Shown in pieces: positions 6,946 to 15,546 of a stretch of DNA of 64,000 nucleotides; position 1 is the stretch's first letter, and every line of letters begins with the position of its first letter. This DNA is from Nonomuraea jiangxiensis. Lineage in GTDB: Bacteria > Actinomycetota > Actinomycetes > Streptosporangiales > Streptosporangiaceae. Location: assembly GCF_900099965.1 (NCBI RefSeq), contig NZ_FNDJ01000002.1, forward strand, positions 1-64,000, in the 5' to 3' direction. The notes beneath the pieces were generated by a model that saw nothing but the letters and a program-made list of their open reading frames with translations, did not search any database and had not been told where the DNA came from. The translations under genes and the position numbers were made by a program.

Positions 6946-9611
6946 GACTTGTCTCCGATGAGGTCGAGGAACACGTCTTCCAGGCGCGGCCCGTGCCCGT
7001 TCGCGGCGCCTGGTCCCGACCGGGCCGAGCCGAGCAGGCTCGACACCGGCCCGGTCGAGACCAGGCGCCCCCGCTGCATGACCACGACGTGGCTGCAGGT
7101 CTGCTCGACCTCGGCCAGCATGTGGCTGGAGACGATCACGGTACGGCCGTCGCGGGCGTAGCGCTGGAGCACCTCGCGCATCTCGCGGATCTGGGGCGGG
7201 TCGAGGCCGTTCGTGGGCTCGTCGAGCACGAGCAGGTCCGGCAGGCCGAGCATGGCCTGCGCGATGGCCAGCCGCTGCCGCATGCCCTGCGAGTAGGTGC
7301 GGACGGCACGTTCCAGCGCCTTGCCCAGGTTCGCGATCTCCAGGGCCTCGTCGAAGCGGGCGTCGGCGGCGGGGCGTCCGGTGGCGGCCCAGTACAGCTC
7401 GATGTTGTCCCGGCCGGACAGATGCGGCAGGAACCCAGGTCCCTCGACGAACGACCCGAGCCTGGACAGGACGGGCGCGCCCGGCGTCACCCGCTCGCCG
7501 AAGATCCGGATCTCGCCCGCGTCCGGCCGGATGAGGCCCATCATCATCCGCATCGTGGTCGTCTTGCCGGCGCCGTTCGGCCCGAGCAGGCCGAGGACCT
7601 GGCCCCGCTCGACCCGGAACGACAGCCCGTCGACGGCCAGCTCGCCGTTCCGGTACGCCTTGGTCAGCCCGCTGATCTCCAGCGGCAAGTCCCGGTCCGG
7701 TTCGCCCTGCTCCGGGGCGGTCGCGGGCCCGTCGTGCGCCTGGCCGTTCACGCCGGGCGAGCCGGCGGTGACGGGCACGCGGCGGCGCCGGGAGCCCGTA
7801 CGGCCCGTCGCCAGGATCCCGGCGGCGATCACCACGGCCGCCAGCGGCATCGCCCAGACCCACCACGCCACCCCGGCCGGGGCGGCGGCCAGCGTCCGCA
7901 CCGTGGGGACCGCCAGCGTGGGCGCGGCCAGGGAGACCTGGTACGCGGCGGGCGCGGCGGGCGTCGCGTAACCCATGTCGGTCGTGGTCACGACCAGGCG
8001 GATCCGGTGGCCGGCGGCGAAGTCGTGGTCGACGGCGGGCAGGGTGATCGTGGCCTCCACGCTGCCGGTGTCCTCCGGGATCGTCACTCGGATCGGGGCC
8101 ACCAGCCCGGCGGGCAGGATGGGTGGCTGGGCGCTGTCGGCGACGTCGTACAGCTTCGCGAACAACGTCGCCTCGCCCTCGCCCGACACCTTGATCCTCG
8201 CGGTGGCGGTGCCGGTGAGCTGGAGCGGGGCGCTGAGCGGCGGGGACTCGAACGCGGCGCTCTGCCCCGGCATGTCGATCGACACGCCCGGGTTGTTCGC
8301 GCCGCCCAGCAGGCCGCCGATGCCGGGCACCGCCGAGATCGAGGCGGGCGCGCCGCCGGGCGGGTTGGCGATGTTCTGCTGGGGGCCGCTCAGCCGCACG
8401 GTGGTGGTGTCGGTGCCCAGCAGGCCGGGGTATGACGCCGCCTCGGGGTGCAGGCGGATGCGCTGGCGGGTGCCGGGGTCGCGGCCACCGTCCCGGGTCA
8501 CCGTGAACGCGCTCACCGGCGGTGCCGCCCCGGCCGGTCCGTCGCCCTTCAGGTAACGGTCGAACCAGGCCGTCGACTGCTCGTGCAGCCAGTCGATCTC
8601 GCCGTCGCCGCCGTCGTGCCCGCCGTCGAACCAGGCCAGGCTGACCGGGGTGCCCGCGGCGGCGATCGCCCTGGCGTTCGCGTCGGCCTGGGCGAGCGGG
8701 AACAGCGAGTCGCGCTGGCCCTGCAGGAGCAGGGTGGGCGCCTTGATGCGGCCGGCCACGGTGATCGGGCTCGACTCGCGCAGCAGGGCCACGGCCTCCG
8801 GGGTCGCCCTGCCAGTCTGGGCCACCTGCTGGTAGACCTCGCAGATCTCGGGCAGGAACCGGCCGCAGCGGGCCTGCTCGGCGGTCAGCGGCGCGGCGGC
8901 CTGCTCGCGACCGCCGCCCAGGGACGTGGCCAGGTTGTCGAGCGAGACGCCCTGGCCGAAGAAGATGCCCGCCCACATCCGCTTGAAGACGCCGCCCTCG
9001 GCTGCCTGCCCGGCCGCGTTCTGCCCGGTCGCGCCCTGGACGGGCGGGCCCTCGACGGCCGCGTTGGGGAAGAGGGCGTCGGCCAGGTCGGACCAGGTGA
9101 TCTGGGGGACGATCGCGTCGATCCGATGGTCGTAGGCCGCCGTCATCAGGGCGATGGCGCCGCCGTACGAGCCGCCCGCGATGCCCACGCGCGGGTCGCC
9201 CGCGGCGTCGAGCCGGACCTCGGGACGCTTGGCCAGCCAGTCGATCAGCTGCTTGACGTCCTTGACCTCGTAGTCGGGAGAGTTGAGCGCGATCTGGCCG
9301 GTCGAGCGGCCGAAGCCGCGGGCCGACCACGTCAGCACGGCGTAACCGGCCTGGGCGACGCGGATCGCCTGGTCCCGCACGCTCTGCTTGCTGCCGCCGA
9401 AGCCGTGGGCGATCAACACGGCGGGCGCCTTCCCGCCACCCGGTGGCGGGAAGAACGTCGTGTCGAGGTCCACACGCTGGTCGTCGGAAGGTCCATCGAC
9501 GACGCTTATCCTCTGGTCCTGGCCTCGCACATCAGCAGCAGACGGCCACACCAGCCACGCCGTCACCCCGATGAGGGCGAGTGCCACGACCAGCGCGGCC
9601 ACACGCTTCAT
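6942..9611 (-). CDS. Fusion: membrane-anchored alpha/beta hydrolase (S15-like) + ABC ATPase
   Basis: An 889-residue protein. Residues 5-22 form an N-terminal membrane span. About 40-570 is an alpha/beta hydrolase of the X-Pro dipeptidyl-peptidase/CocE type: HGFGGSK oxyanion region, nucleophile elbow GGS148YGG, a candidate acid in LLLQGQRDSLFP, a candidate His in FDGGHDGG, and a C-terminal jelly-roll-like region. A second span (AWWVWAMPLAAVVIAAGILA) leads into a cytoplasmic ABC ATPase from about 645 with Walker A GPNGAGKTTT, signature YSQGMRQR, Walker B LLVLDEPTNGLD and the switch His in VIVSSHML. The topology places the hydrolase outside and the ATPase inside, on one chain. The downstream permease overlaps by ATGA. 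ATG 9611 precedes a plausible signal-anchor. Confidence 0.9.
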   Translation of the reverse strand: MKRVAALVVALALIGVTAWLVWPSAADVRGQDQRISVVDGPSDDQRVDLDTTFFPPPGGGKAPAVLIAHGFGGSKQSVRDQAIRVAQAGYAVLTWSARGFGRSTGQIALNSPDYEVKDVKQLIDWLAKRPEVRLDAAGDPRVGIAGGSYGGAIALMTAAYDHRIDAIVPQITWSDLADALFPNAAVEGPPVQGATGQNAAGQAAEGGVFKRMWAGIFFGQGVSLDNLATSLGGGREQAAAPLTAEQARCGRFLPEICEVYQQVAQTGRATPEAVALLRESSPITVAGRIKAPTLLLQGQRDSLFPLAQADANARAIAAAGTPVSLAWFDGGHDGGDGEIDWLHEQSTAWFDRYLKGDGPAGAAPPVSAFTVTRDGGRDPGTRQRIRLHPEAASYPGLLGTDTTTVRLSGPQQNIANPPGGAPASISAVPGIGGLLGGANNPGVSIDMPGQSAAFESPPLSAPLQLTGTATARIKVSGEGEATLFAKLYDVADSAQPPILPAGLVAPIRVTIPEDTGSVEATITLPAVDHDFAAGHRIRLVVTTTDMGYATPAAPAAYQVSLAAPTLAVPTVRTLAAAPAGVAWWVWAMPLAAVVIAAGILATGRTGSRRRRVPVTAGSPGVNGQAHDGPATAPEQGEPDRDLPLEISGLTKAYRNGELAVDGLSFRVERGQVLGLLGPNGAGKTTTMRMMMGLIRPDAGEIRIFGERVTPGAPVLSRLGSFVEGPGFLPHLSGRDNIELYWAATGRPAADARFDEALEIANLGKALERAVRTYSQGMRQRLAIAQAMLGLPDLLVLDEPTNGLDPPQIREMREVLQRYARDGRTVIVSSHMLAEVEQTCSHVVVMQRGRLVSTGPVSSLLGSARSGPGAANGHGPRLEDVFLDLIGDKS

Positions 9612-9682
9612 GCGGTGAGCCTACTTTGGGCACCTGAGAGATCCCTGAGACGCGGCTCACCCGGGACCTTTCGCGGGGGCGA

Positions 9683-10111
9683 TCACGAATCGGCGCCGGC
9701 GTCGCCCCCCGTGTGGGCCCGGAACACCGAGAGGCTGTCCTCATAGAGGTAGAACCGCGTGACCAGGCCGTCCTCGATCGTCAGGTGAAGGGCGAAGGCG
9801 CACGTGAACGCCTTGCCCGTGGCCCTGGCGGTGCGCACGAGCTCGCCGGTCACCACCGCGTCCTTCCCGTCCACCAGGATCCGCTCCACCGTGGTGCCGT
9901 CCAGCTCGGGCACGTGGTGCGCATCCAGCAGGCGGAAGTGCTCGGCCATGTCCCGCCGGCCGGTACGCGGTCGGATCCACGGCACCGCCGGATGCCCCTC
10001 GGCCGGCCAGTTGAGCTGCCAGTCGATCTCGTCGGCGAAGAGCTCGGCGGTCCGGTCGGGGTCGCCCCCGCCGATCCTGCGCAGCAGTTCTTCCACGGTG
10101 TCGCGGGTCAT
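9683..10111 (-). CDS. SnoaL/NTF2-like family protein
   Basis: A 142-residue protein of the NTF2-like fold. The N-terminal VEELLRRIGGGDPDRTAELF helix, the FADEIDWQLN strand, the central FRLLDAHHVPELDGTTVERI segment and GLVTRFYLYEDS near the end are characteristic of SnoaL-like polyketide-cyclase relatives and ketosteroid isomerase-like proteins. Members bind or isomerise small hydrophobic ligands, but specific activity cannot be read from the sequence. The start is ATG 10111. It stands alone, 71 bp from the hydrolase-ABC start and 89 bp from the thioesterase stop, on the same strand as both. Confidence 0.8.
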   Translation of the reverse strand: MTRDTVEELLRRIGGGDPDRTAELFADEIDWQLNWPAEGHPAVPWIRPRTGRRDMAEHFRLLDAHHVPELDGTTVERILVDGKDAVVTGELVRTARATGKAFTCAFALHLTIEDGLVTRFYLYEDSLSVFRAHTGGDAGADS

Positions 10112-10200
10112 GACTCTCCTGGTGTTGCCGTACCGGTCTGTCGTGGGGAGTCTTCCGCGGAACCGTGCACCGTGGCGATTACCCGTCAGGTAAGCGCGAG

Positions 10201-10608
10201 TCAGCCCAGGATGGCGTAGACCGTGGCGGCCCGGGCCACCGTCTCGTCGCCGCCCGCCACCGTGAGGGTGATCTCGGAGAAGGCCAGCGTCCGGCCCAGC
10301 TTGGTGATGCGGACGTCGATCATGACGTCCTTGCCCACCACCGGCCGCTGGAACGTCGTGGACTGCTGCACCGTGGTCATCGGCACGAACCCGCCCCGCG
10401 CCGACGAGATGGCGACGACCGTGGCCGTGTCGGCGGCCGCCATCATCGCCTGGCCGGACAGCCCGCCGCCCTCCCTGGCCAGGTCGTCGGACCAGGGCAG
10501 CCGGACGAGGGCATGGCGTTCGCCCACCTCCTCCACGCGCAGTCCGAGCTGCTGGACCCAGGGGGCGAAGTAGTCCTGGAGGATCGCCTGTGCGTCTGCG
10601 GGAGTCAC
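10201..10608 (-). CDS. PaaI-like hotdog thioesterase
   Basis: A 135-residue hotdog-fold protein. The segment REGGGLSGQAMMAAADTATVVA is the catalytic helix region of PaaI-type acyl-CoA thioesterases, followed by PMTTVQQSTTFQRPV and a long strand pair ending VARAATVYAILG. These enzymes hydrolyse acyl- or aryl-CoA thioesters. GTG 10608 is taken as the start because the family begins about ten residues before the hotdog core; there is no strong ribosome site. It is divergent from the P450 gene, with 87 bp between starts, so the two could share a control region. Confidence 0.85.
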   Translation of the reverse strand: MTPADAQAILQDYFAPWVQQLGLRVEEVGERHALVRLPWSDDLAREGGGLSGQAMMAAADTATVVAISSARGGFVPMTTVQQSTTFQRPVVGKDVMIDVRITKLGRTLAFSEITLTVAGGDETVARAATVYAILG

Positions 10609-10695
10609 GCGCCCATCATGCACGCCGCGCCGGGCGAGGACTATGCGTGGGCGCGGGCGGTGGGCGAAGGTGGAACGGAAGCGGGAGGAGACGGC

Positions 10696-11994
10696 ATGTC
10701 GGTGGTGGCGGGTTCGGGGCGGTCCGCGGTCGAGGTGTTCCTGCCGTCCACCTACGAGACCGGCGTCCCTTACGACCTGTTCGCCCGGCTCAGGGCGGAA
10801 ACCCCGGTGTGCTGGATTCCCGAGCCCGCGGTCGGGCCGTGGCGGGAGGGCCCCGGCTACTGGGGAGTGTTCCGGCACGCCGACGTCAAGCACGTCCTGC
10901 GCACCCCGGAGGACTTCTCCTCGCACCTGGGCGCCACCCAGATCCGCGACCCTGACACCCCCTCCGACCTGGCCTTCGTCCAGGACATGATGCTGAACAT
11001 GGACCCGCCGGGGCACTCCAGGCTGCGCCGGATCGTGGCGGCGGCCTTCACCCCGCGGGCGGTGCGCGCGCTGGAGCGCACGATCGCCGAGCGGGCGGCG
11101 GCGCTGTTCGCCGGTCATCGCGACGGGGGCGAGTGCGACTTCGTGGAGGTGGCCGCCGACCTGCCCGTCTGGACGCTGGCCCACGTCATGGGGGTGCCTG
11201 CGCGGGACAGGCGGCTGCTGTACGACTGGGCGTCGCGGGTGATCGGCTACCAGGACGCCGACTACGCGGGCCTGTCGACGGCCGACATCGAGTCCCTGAC
11301 CCCGCTCGGCCGCCTGGCCGTCGCGTCGAGGCCGGAGTTCGAGCCCGGCAGGAACCCGCGGTCGAGGGCTGCGCTGGCCGACATGTACGCCTACGCGCAC
11401 GCGCTCGCTGCCACCCCGCTGGACGACGAATCCGTCATGTCGGCCATGCGGCGGGGCGGCCTGACGGAGGTCGAGTTCGAGAACATGTTCTTCCTGTTCG
11501 CCGTCGCCGGGAACGAGACCCTGCGCAACGGCATCCCCGGCGGGCTGCTCAGCCTCCTCCAGCACCCCGCCGAGCTGACCCGCCTGCGCGCGGACCCCTC
11601 CCTGCTGGACTCCGCCGTCGAGGAGATACTCCGCTACTGGCCGCCCGTCATGGACTTCCGCCGCACCGCCACCCGCGACCTCACCCTCGGCGGGGTGCGC
11701 ATCCGCGCGGGCGAGAAGGTCGTCGTCTACCACGCCGCCGCCAACCGCGACCCGTCGGTCTTCCCCGGCCCGGACCGCTTCGACATCACCCGCACCCCGA
11801 ACGACCACGTCAGCTTCGGCTTCGGCCCGCACTTCTGCCTCGGCGCCCACCTGGCCCGCGCCCAGCTCCGCTCGGTCTTCAAGGAGCTGCTCGGCTGGGA
11901 CGTCGAGCCGGCGGGCCCGCCGCGCCGCCTCACCTCCAACTTCCAGAACGGCCTCAAACACCTCCCCGTACGCCTGAGCCGCCGCCGATCGTGA
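10696..11994 (+). CDS. Cytochrome P450
   Basis: A 432-residue soluble bacterial P450. The I-helix motif is A271-GNET, the K-helix ExxR motif is E309-EIL-R313 (EEILRYWPPV), and the heme loop FGFGPHFCLG places the thiolate ligand at Cys381. The substrate-region sequence HLGATQIRDPD and the overall pattern resemble the CYP124/125-type and linalool-hydroxylase-like groups acting on steroid or terpenoid substrates, a loose resemblance only. ATG 10696 has GGGAGGAG five bases upstream. No ferredoxin is adjacent, so it must use redox partners encoded elsewhere. The methyltransferase gene follows after 18 bp and could be cotranscribed. Confidence 0.93.
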   Translation: MSVVAGSGRSAVEVFLPSTYETGVPYDLFARLRAETPVCWIPEPAVGPWREGPGYWGVFRHADVKHVLRTPEDFSSHLGATQIRDPDTPSDLAFVQDMMLNMDPPGHSRLRRIVAAAFTPRAVRALERTIAERAAALFAGHRDGGECDFVEVAADLPVWTLAHVMGVPARDRRLLYDWASRVIGYQDADYAGLSTADIESLTPLGRLAVASRPEFEPGRNPRSRAALADMYAYAHALAATPLDDESVMSAMRRGGLTEVEFENMFFLFAVAGNETLRNGIPGGLLSLLQHPAELTRLRADPSLLDSAVEEILRYWPPVMDFRRTATRDLTLGGVRIRAGEKVVVYHAAANRDPSVFPGPDRFDITRTPNDHVSFGFGPHFCLGAHLARAQLRSVFKELLGWDVEPAGPPRRLTSNFQNGLKHLPVRLSRRRS

Positions 11995-12012
11995 TCGCCT
12001 AAGCTCGCCCCC

Positions 12013-12855
12013 ATGGACTATCTGCCGGTGAACCGGGCCAACTGGAACGCCAGAGTCCCGATCCACGTCGGCAGCGACTTCTACGATGTCGCGGGCTTCA
12101 AGGCGGGCCGCAACCCGCTGCGGCCGTTCGAGCTGGCGGAGGTCGGCGACGTGGCAGGCCGCCGCCTGGCGCACCTGCAGTGCCACTTCGGCCTCGACAC
12201 CCTCTCCTGGGCCAGGCTCGGCGCCGAGGTGACCGGCCTGGACTTCTCGGACGCCGCCATCGCGCAGGCCAGGGCCATCGCCGCCGAGTGCGGCATCCCG
12301 GCGCGGTTCGTCACGGCGGACGTCCATGACGCGGTGGAGGCGCTCGGCCGGACGTACGACATCGTCTACACCGGCCTCGGGGCGCTGGTGTGGCTGCCCG
12401 ACCTCACCCGCTGGGCCGAGACCGTCGCCGCCCTGCTCGCACCCGGCGGATTCCTCTATCTGGCGGAGTTCCACCCGTTCGCCGACATCATGGACGACGC
12501 GACGGGCACCACCGTCACCTACGACTACTTCGACCGCGGCCCGCACGTCTGGGAGGAGCCGCACACGTACACGGGGGAGGGGGTGCTGGAGCACCAGACC
12601 TCCGTGCAGTTCCAGCACGGCCTGGGCGAGGTCGTCAGCGCGGTCGCGGCGGCGGGGCTGCGGGTCGAGTTCGTGCACGAGCACGATCGCACCTATTTCC
12701 AGCGCTTCGGCACGCTGGTCGCCGACGGCGCCGAACACCGTCTCCCGGAGGGCGCCCCGCGGATCCCCCTCATGTATTCGCTGCGAGCGTCATCCGATAG
12801 TGGAGCTCCTCCAGCGGTGGATCGGGCCACATCTTCGTCCGCCCCGACAGCGTGA
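12013..12855 (+). CDS. SAM-dependent methyltransferase
   Basis: A 280-residue class I methyltransferase. Motif I is the unusual LAHLQCHFGLDTLSWARLGA (a Gln-Cys-His-Phe-Gly form known from one actinobacterial subgroup), followed by VTGLDFSDAAIAQAR (acidic loop), VTADVHDAV and the post-II region LLAPGGFLYLAEFHPF. The conserved part ends at PLMYSLRAS. The frame then runs a further 22 residues through the antisense 3' end of the acetyltransferase gene before stopping at 12855, so the original stop may have been lost. The start ATG lies 18 bp after the P450 stop. The substrate is unknown. Confidence 0.88.
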   Translation: MDYLPVNRANWNARVPIHVGSDFYDVAGFKAGRNPLRPFELAEVGDVAGRRLAHLQCHFGLDTLSWARLGAEVTGLDFSDAAIAQARAIAAECGIPARFVTADVHDAVEALGRTYDIVYTGLGALVWLPDLTRWAETVAALLAPGGFLYLAEFHPFADIMDDATGTTVTYDYFDRGPHVWEEPHTYTGEGVLEHQTSVQFQHGLGEVVSAVAAAGLRVEFVHEHDRTYFQRFGTLVADGAEHRLPEGAPRIPLMYSLRASSDSGAPPAVDRATSSSAPTA

Positions 12856-13126
12856 ACCCGAACCGCTCGTAGAACCGCCGGGCCCGGGGATTGTCCGCCA
12901 GCACCCACAACCCGACCTCGGCGTGACCGGACGACGACAGCTCCTCGGTGGAGGCCGCCATCAGGGCCCGGCCCATGCCCGTGGAGAACTCCTCCGGCCG
13001 GACCTCCAGCCCGTCGAGGAACGGGTCCGGCATGACGCCGCGATAGGCGACGCGCCACGTGGCGATCCGCACCGCCTCGATTCCCGCCGCGTCCTCCGGT
13101 GAGGCTTTCCTGATCGCAAAGGACAT
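12770..13126 (-). CDS. GNAT-like acetyltransferase with internal deletion
   Basis: A 118-residue GNAT-family frame. The N-terminus (IRKASPEDAAGIEAVRIATW, RVAYRGVMPDPF) and the C-terminal half (GRALMAASTEELSSSGHAEV, GLWVLADNPRARRFYERFGF) are typical. However, ordinary members have about 45-50 more residues between the PDPFLDGLEV region and GMGRALM, including the V-x-G-F central strands and part of the acetyl-CoA loop. Here these are replaced by RPEEFST. The frame is intact, so this looks like an in-frame deletion that should disrupt the fold. ATG 13126 is preferred; a TTG at 13168 is in frame. The 3' end overlaps the methyltransferase frame by 86 bp. Confidence 0.65.
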   Translation of the reverse strand: MSFAIRKASPEDAAGIEAVRIATWRVAYRGVMPDPFLDGLEVRPEEFSTGMGRALMAASTEELSSSGHAEVGLWVLADNPRARRFYERFGFTLSGRTKMWPDPPLEELHYRMTLAANT

Positions 13127-13216
13127 GATCGGGATTGTGGCAGGGTGGGGGAGCCGCGCTCCACGCAATTAGGGGCTCGCGGGCCGGCGTTCCCTGGGAC
13201 CGTAAGATTCTCTCCC

Positions 13217-14398
13217 GTGAAAGCTCCAGCATCGATCAAGAAGGCCGCCGCCTGGGCCCTGCCGTACTGGACCCGGGGACCGGCGGGACGCGACACGCCG
13301 CAGGACCTGTTCCGGGTGCTCTACTACGGCTGGCTGGTGGCGTTCACGCTCAAGGTGCTCGGCGCCGCGTGGGACGTCTCGTGGCACTTCAAGTGGCTGC
13401 GTGACGACCTCGCCCCGCCCCACCTGCTCAACTCCGTCGGTACGGTGCTCGCCGTCACCCTGACCGTGATCCACGGCTACACGGGCTACGGCGTGGACAA
13501 GGCCGCGCTCAGGCTGATCCAGTGGGGCACCGGGATCTTCCTCGTCGCGGTCCCGCTCGACCTGATCAACCACCGCGTGAACGGGCTCGACATCACCTCG
13601 TGGAGCCCGTCGCACATCATGCTCTACGTCGGAACGCTCTTCATGGTCGTCGGCGTCGTCCGGGGCTGGTTCATGGGCGCGCCGCCCGGGCGGGAACGCA
13701 CGGTCGTGCTGGGGGTGTTCTTCGCCTTCGTCCTGGAGAACGTGCACTTTCCCGAGCAGCACCAGGAATACGGCATCCTGTCGATCGGCGCCTGGGACAA
13801 CCAGGCCACCTACGCCGAGCCGATCCTGCTGCGGTTCGCGGCCGACCAGCTGGGGCGGCCGGTGGACCGGACCACGATGACGGGCTTCGCGCTGCCGGTG
13901 CCCGACTTCCTCTATCCCGTCTACGCGGTGGTCGTCGGGCTGGCGGTGCTGGTCATCGCGCGGTCGCTGATCGGCAGGTTCGGCGCCGCCACCCTCGTGG
14001 CGGGCGGCTACGTGGGCGTCCGGGTCGTGCTCTGGCCGTTGCTGACCTACACCGGGTTCCCGCCGTCGGCGGTGCCGCTCTTCCTGGTCGTCGGCGGGCT
14101 GCTGGTGGACGTGGCGTTCCTGGTGCGGCAGCCGGTGGCGCGGGCGGTGCTGGGGTCGATCGGAGTGACGGCCGCCGCCTACGGGGCGCTGGCGGCACAG
14201 AGCGCGATCATGGGAACGGTGTACGGCACGCTCATGGGCCAGCGGGGCCTGCTCGGGGCGCCTCCCCTGGTCATGTCGTCGGCCGTCTGGGCCGGGGTCG
14301 GCCTGCTGGTCGCCTGGCTGGCCGTCGAGTGGATGGTGGCCAGACGCGCGACCGGGCCCGTCGGCCCCCGTCCCGTGCCCGCCCCCGCCACCCCGTAG
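13217..14398 (+). CDS. Polytopic membrane protein of unknown function
   Basis: A 393-residue protein with about nine to ten hydrophobic segments. I do not recognise a named family. Charged and histidine residues are clustered in or near membrane segments: WDVSWH (52-57), DDLAPPH (62-69), LDLINH (114-119), SPSH (130-133) and E174-NVHFPEQHQEYG. Such patterns suggest a metal or cofactor site. It is convergent with copD-copC, with about 115 bp between the stops, so a link to copper is possible but unproven. The GTG at 13217 begins at a Lys-rich N-terminus just before the first helix; the frame is open to 13145. Confidence 0.75.
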   Translation: MKAPASIKKAAAWALPYWTRGPAGRDTPQDLFRVLYYGWLVAFTLKVLGAAWDVSWHFKWLRDDLAPPHLLNSVGTVLAVTLTVIHGYTGYGVDKAALRLIQWGTGIFLVAVPLDLINHRVNGLDITSWSPSHIMLYVGTLFMVVGVVRGWFMGAPPGRERTVVLGVFFAFVLENVHFPEQHQEYGILSIGAWDNQATYAEPILLRFAADQLGRPVDRTTMTGFALPVPDFLYPVYAVVVGLAVLVIARSLIGRFGAATLVAGGYVGVRVVLWPLLTYTGFPPSAVPLFLVVGGLLVDVAFLVRQPVARAVLGSIGVTAAAYGALAAQSAIMGTVYGTLMGQRGLLGAPPLVMSSAVWAGVGLLVAWLAVEWMVARRATGPVGPRPVPAPATP

Positions 14399-14514
14399 CC
14401 CCCGGGTCGCCACTACCGCCTCCCCATAGGTCCGGATGCCCGCCCCACCGCAGGCCCAGGTGCCCGCCCCACCGCAGGCCCAGGGTGCCCGTCACCGGCC
14501 GCCCCACCGCGTGG

Positions 14515-15546
14515 TCAGGCGATCGAGGCCCTGGTGAGCGCCACCGCGACGCCGTAGGCCAGTCCCATCACCGCGAGCTCGGCCGCCGCCCAGCCCACCA
14601 GGGCGGTGGCCCGGCGCTCGCGCACGGCGGGCAGGAGGCGGAAGCGGATGTGCGCCGCCAGCGGCACCAGCGCCGCCACCAGCACCGTCTTGACCACGAT
14701 CAGCAGCCCGTAGTGGCTGGTCACGATCGCGCCGGGGAGGGTCACGCCCGGCGTGAGCGCCATCGTGGCGAGCCCGTTGATCAGACCGGACAGCCCCACC
14801 GCCAGCAGGCACACGGTGGCGATCCTGGAGAACCTGGGCAGCACCACGGCCAGCAGCTCCCGCTGCGGGGCCACGAACACGGCCGTGGCCGCCAGCCCGC
14901 CGGCCCAGGCCGCCGCGCCCATCACGTGGATCTCCATAGAGATCATGATGGGGTCGTGCCAGACCGAGTTCACCGCGTGGCCGGTGACCGGGATCGGCAG
15001 CAGCCCGAACAGCCCCACGATCACCCGCAGCTCGGCCGGCACCTTCTCGCCGAACCGCACCGCCATCAGCCCGATGCCCGCGGCCGCCAGCGCGCACGCC
15101 GCGCTGAACAGCAGGCCCTGGCCGGTGCCGACATTTCCGACGTACTCGGCGATCATGTCGAACGTCGGCACGGTCCCGGCGTTCAGCTCGGCCGTCTGGA
15201 GCACGATGGTGAGCAGCGCGCAGATCGCCCAGGCCCAAGCGGCGGTCACGGCCGCCGGCCGGACCCGCCGCATGACCGGCTCCGTCCGGTCGGGGGCGTC
15301 GAACCCGAGCAGCTTGGGCAGCAGGCTCAGCCCGACCACGGCGACGGCGGCCAGGTCGAGCAGCACCCGCACGACCGGCAGGCCGACCGTCACCAGCGGG
15401 CCGGGCATGGGAATGCCGGGCACGGCCTCCTGCGCGGTGAACGAGCTCGCCGCCACGGCCGCAACGACCGCGCAGACCCCGAACGCGCCGGCGACGAGCC
15501 CTCCGCCCACGCGCTGCCGGGGGAGGGGCGGGGCGGTGACGGTCAC
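14515..15546 (-). CDS. copD: CopD-like copper resistance membrane protein
   Basis: A 343-residue integral membrane protein with about eight to nine spans. The C-terminal two-thirds match the CopD domain, with HAVNSVWHDPIMISMEIHVM (conserved histidines), AAAWAGGLAATAVFV and TSHYGLLIVVKTVLVAAL as hallmarks. CopD acts in the membrane with periplasmic or extracellular CopC to move copper. GTG 15546 overlaps the copC stop as GTGA, showing translational coupling in the order copC-copD. Many Gram-positive relatives are CopC-CopD fusions or YcnJ; here the two are separate. Confidence 0.9.
   Translation of the reverse strand: MTVTAPPLPRQRVGGGLVAGAFGVCAVVAAVAASSFTAQEAVPGIPMPGPLVTVGLPVVRVLLDLAAVAVVGLSLLPKLLGFDAPDRTEPVMRRVRPAAVTAAWAWAICALLTIVLQTAELNAGTVPTFDMIAEYVGNVGTGQGLLFSAACALAAAGIGLMAVRFGEKVPAELRVIVGLFGLLPIPVTGHAVNSVWHDPIMISMEIHVMGAAAWAGGLAATAVFVAPQRELLAVVLPRFSRIATVCLLAVGLSGLINGLATMALTPGVTLPGAIVTSHYGLLIVVKTVLVAALVPLAAHIRFRLLPAVRERRATALVGWAAAELAVMGLAYGVAVALTRASIA

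Noticed and set aside
6993..9746. Plus-strand open frames opposite the hydrolase-ABC fusion
   Set aside because: No recognisable motifs and composition typical of antisense frames; the minus strand has all hydrolase and ABC motifs.
12013..12855. Methyltransferase truncated at the conserved end
   Set aside because: The frame runs on through 22 extra residues, but the catalytic domain is complete, so it is kept as an intact gene with an extended tail.
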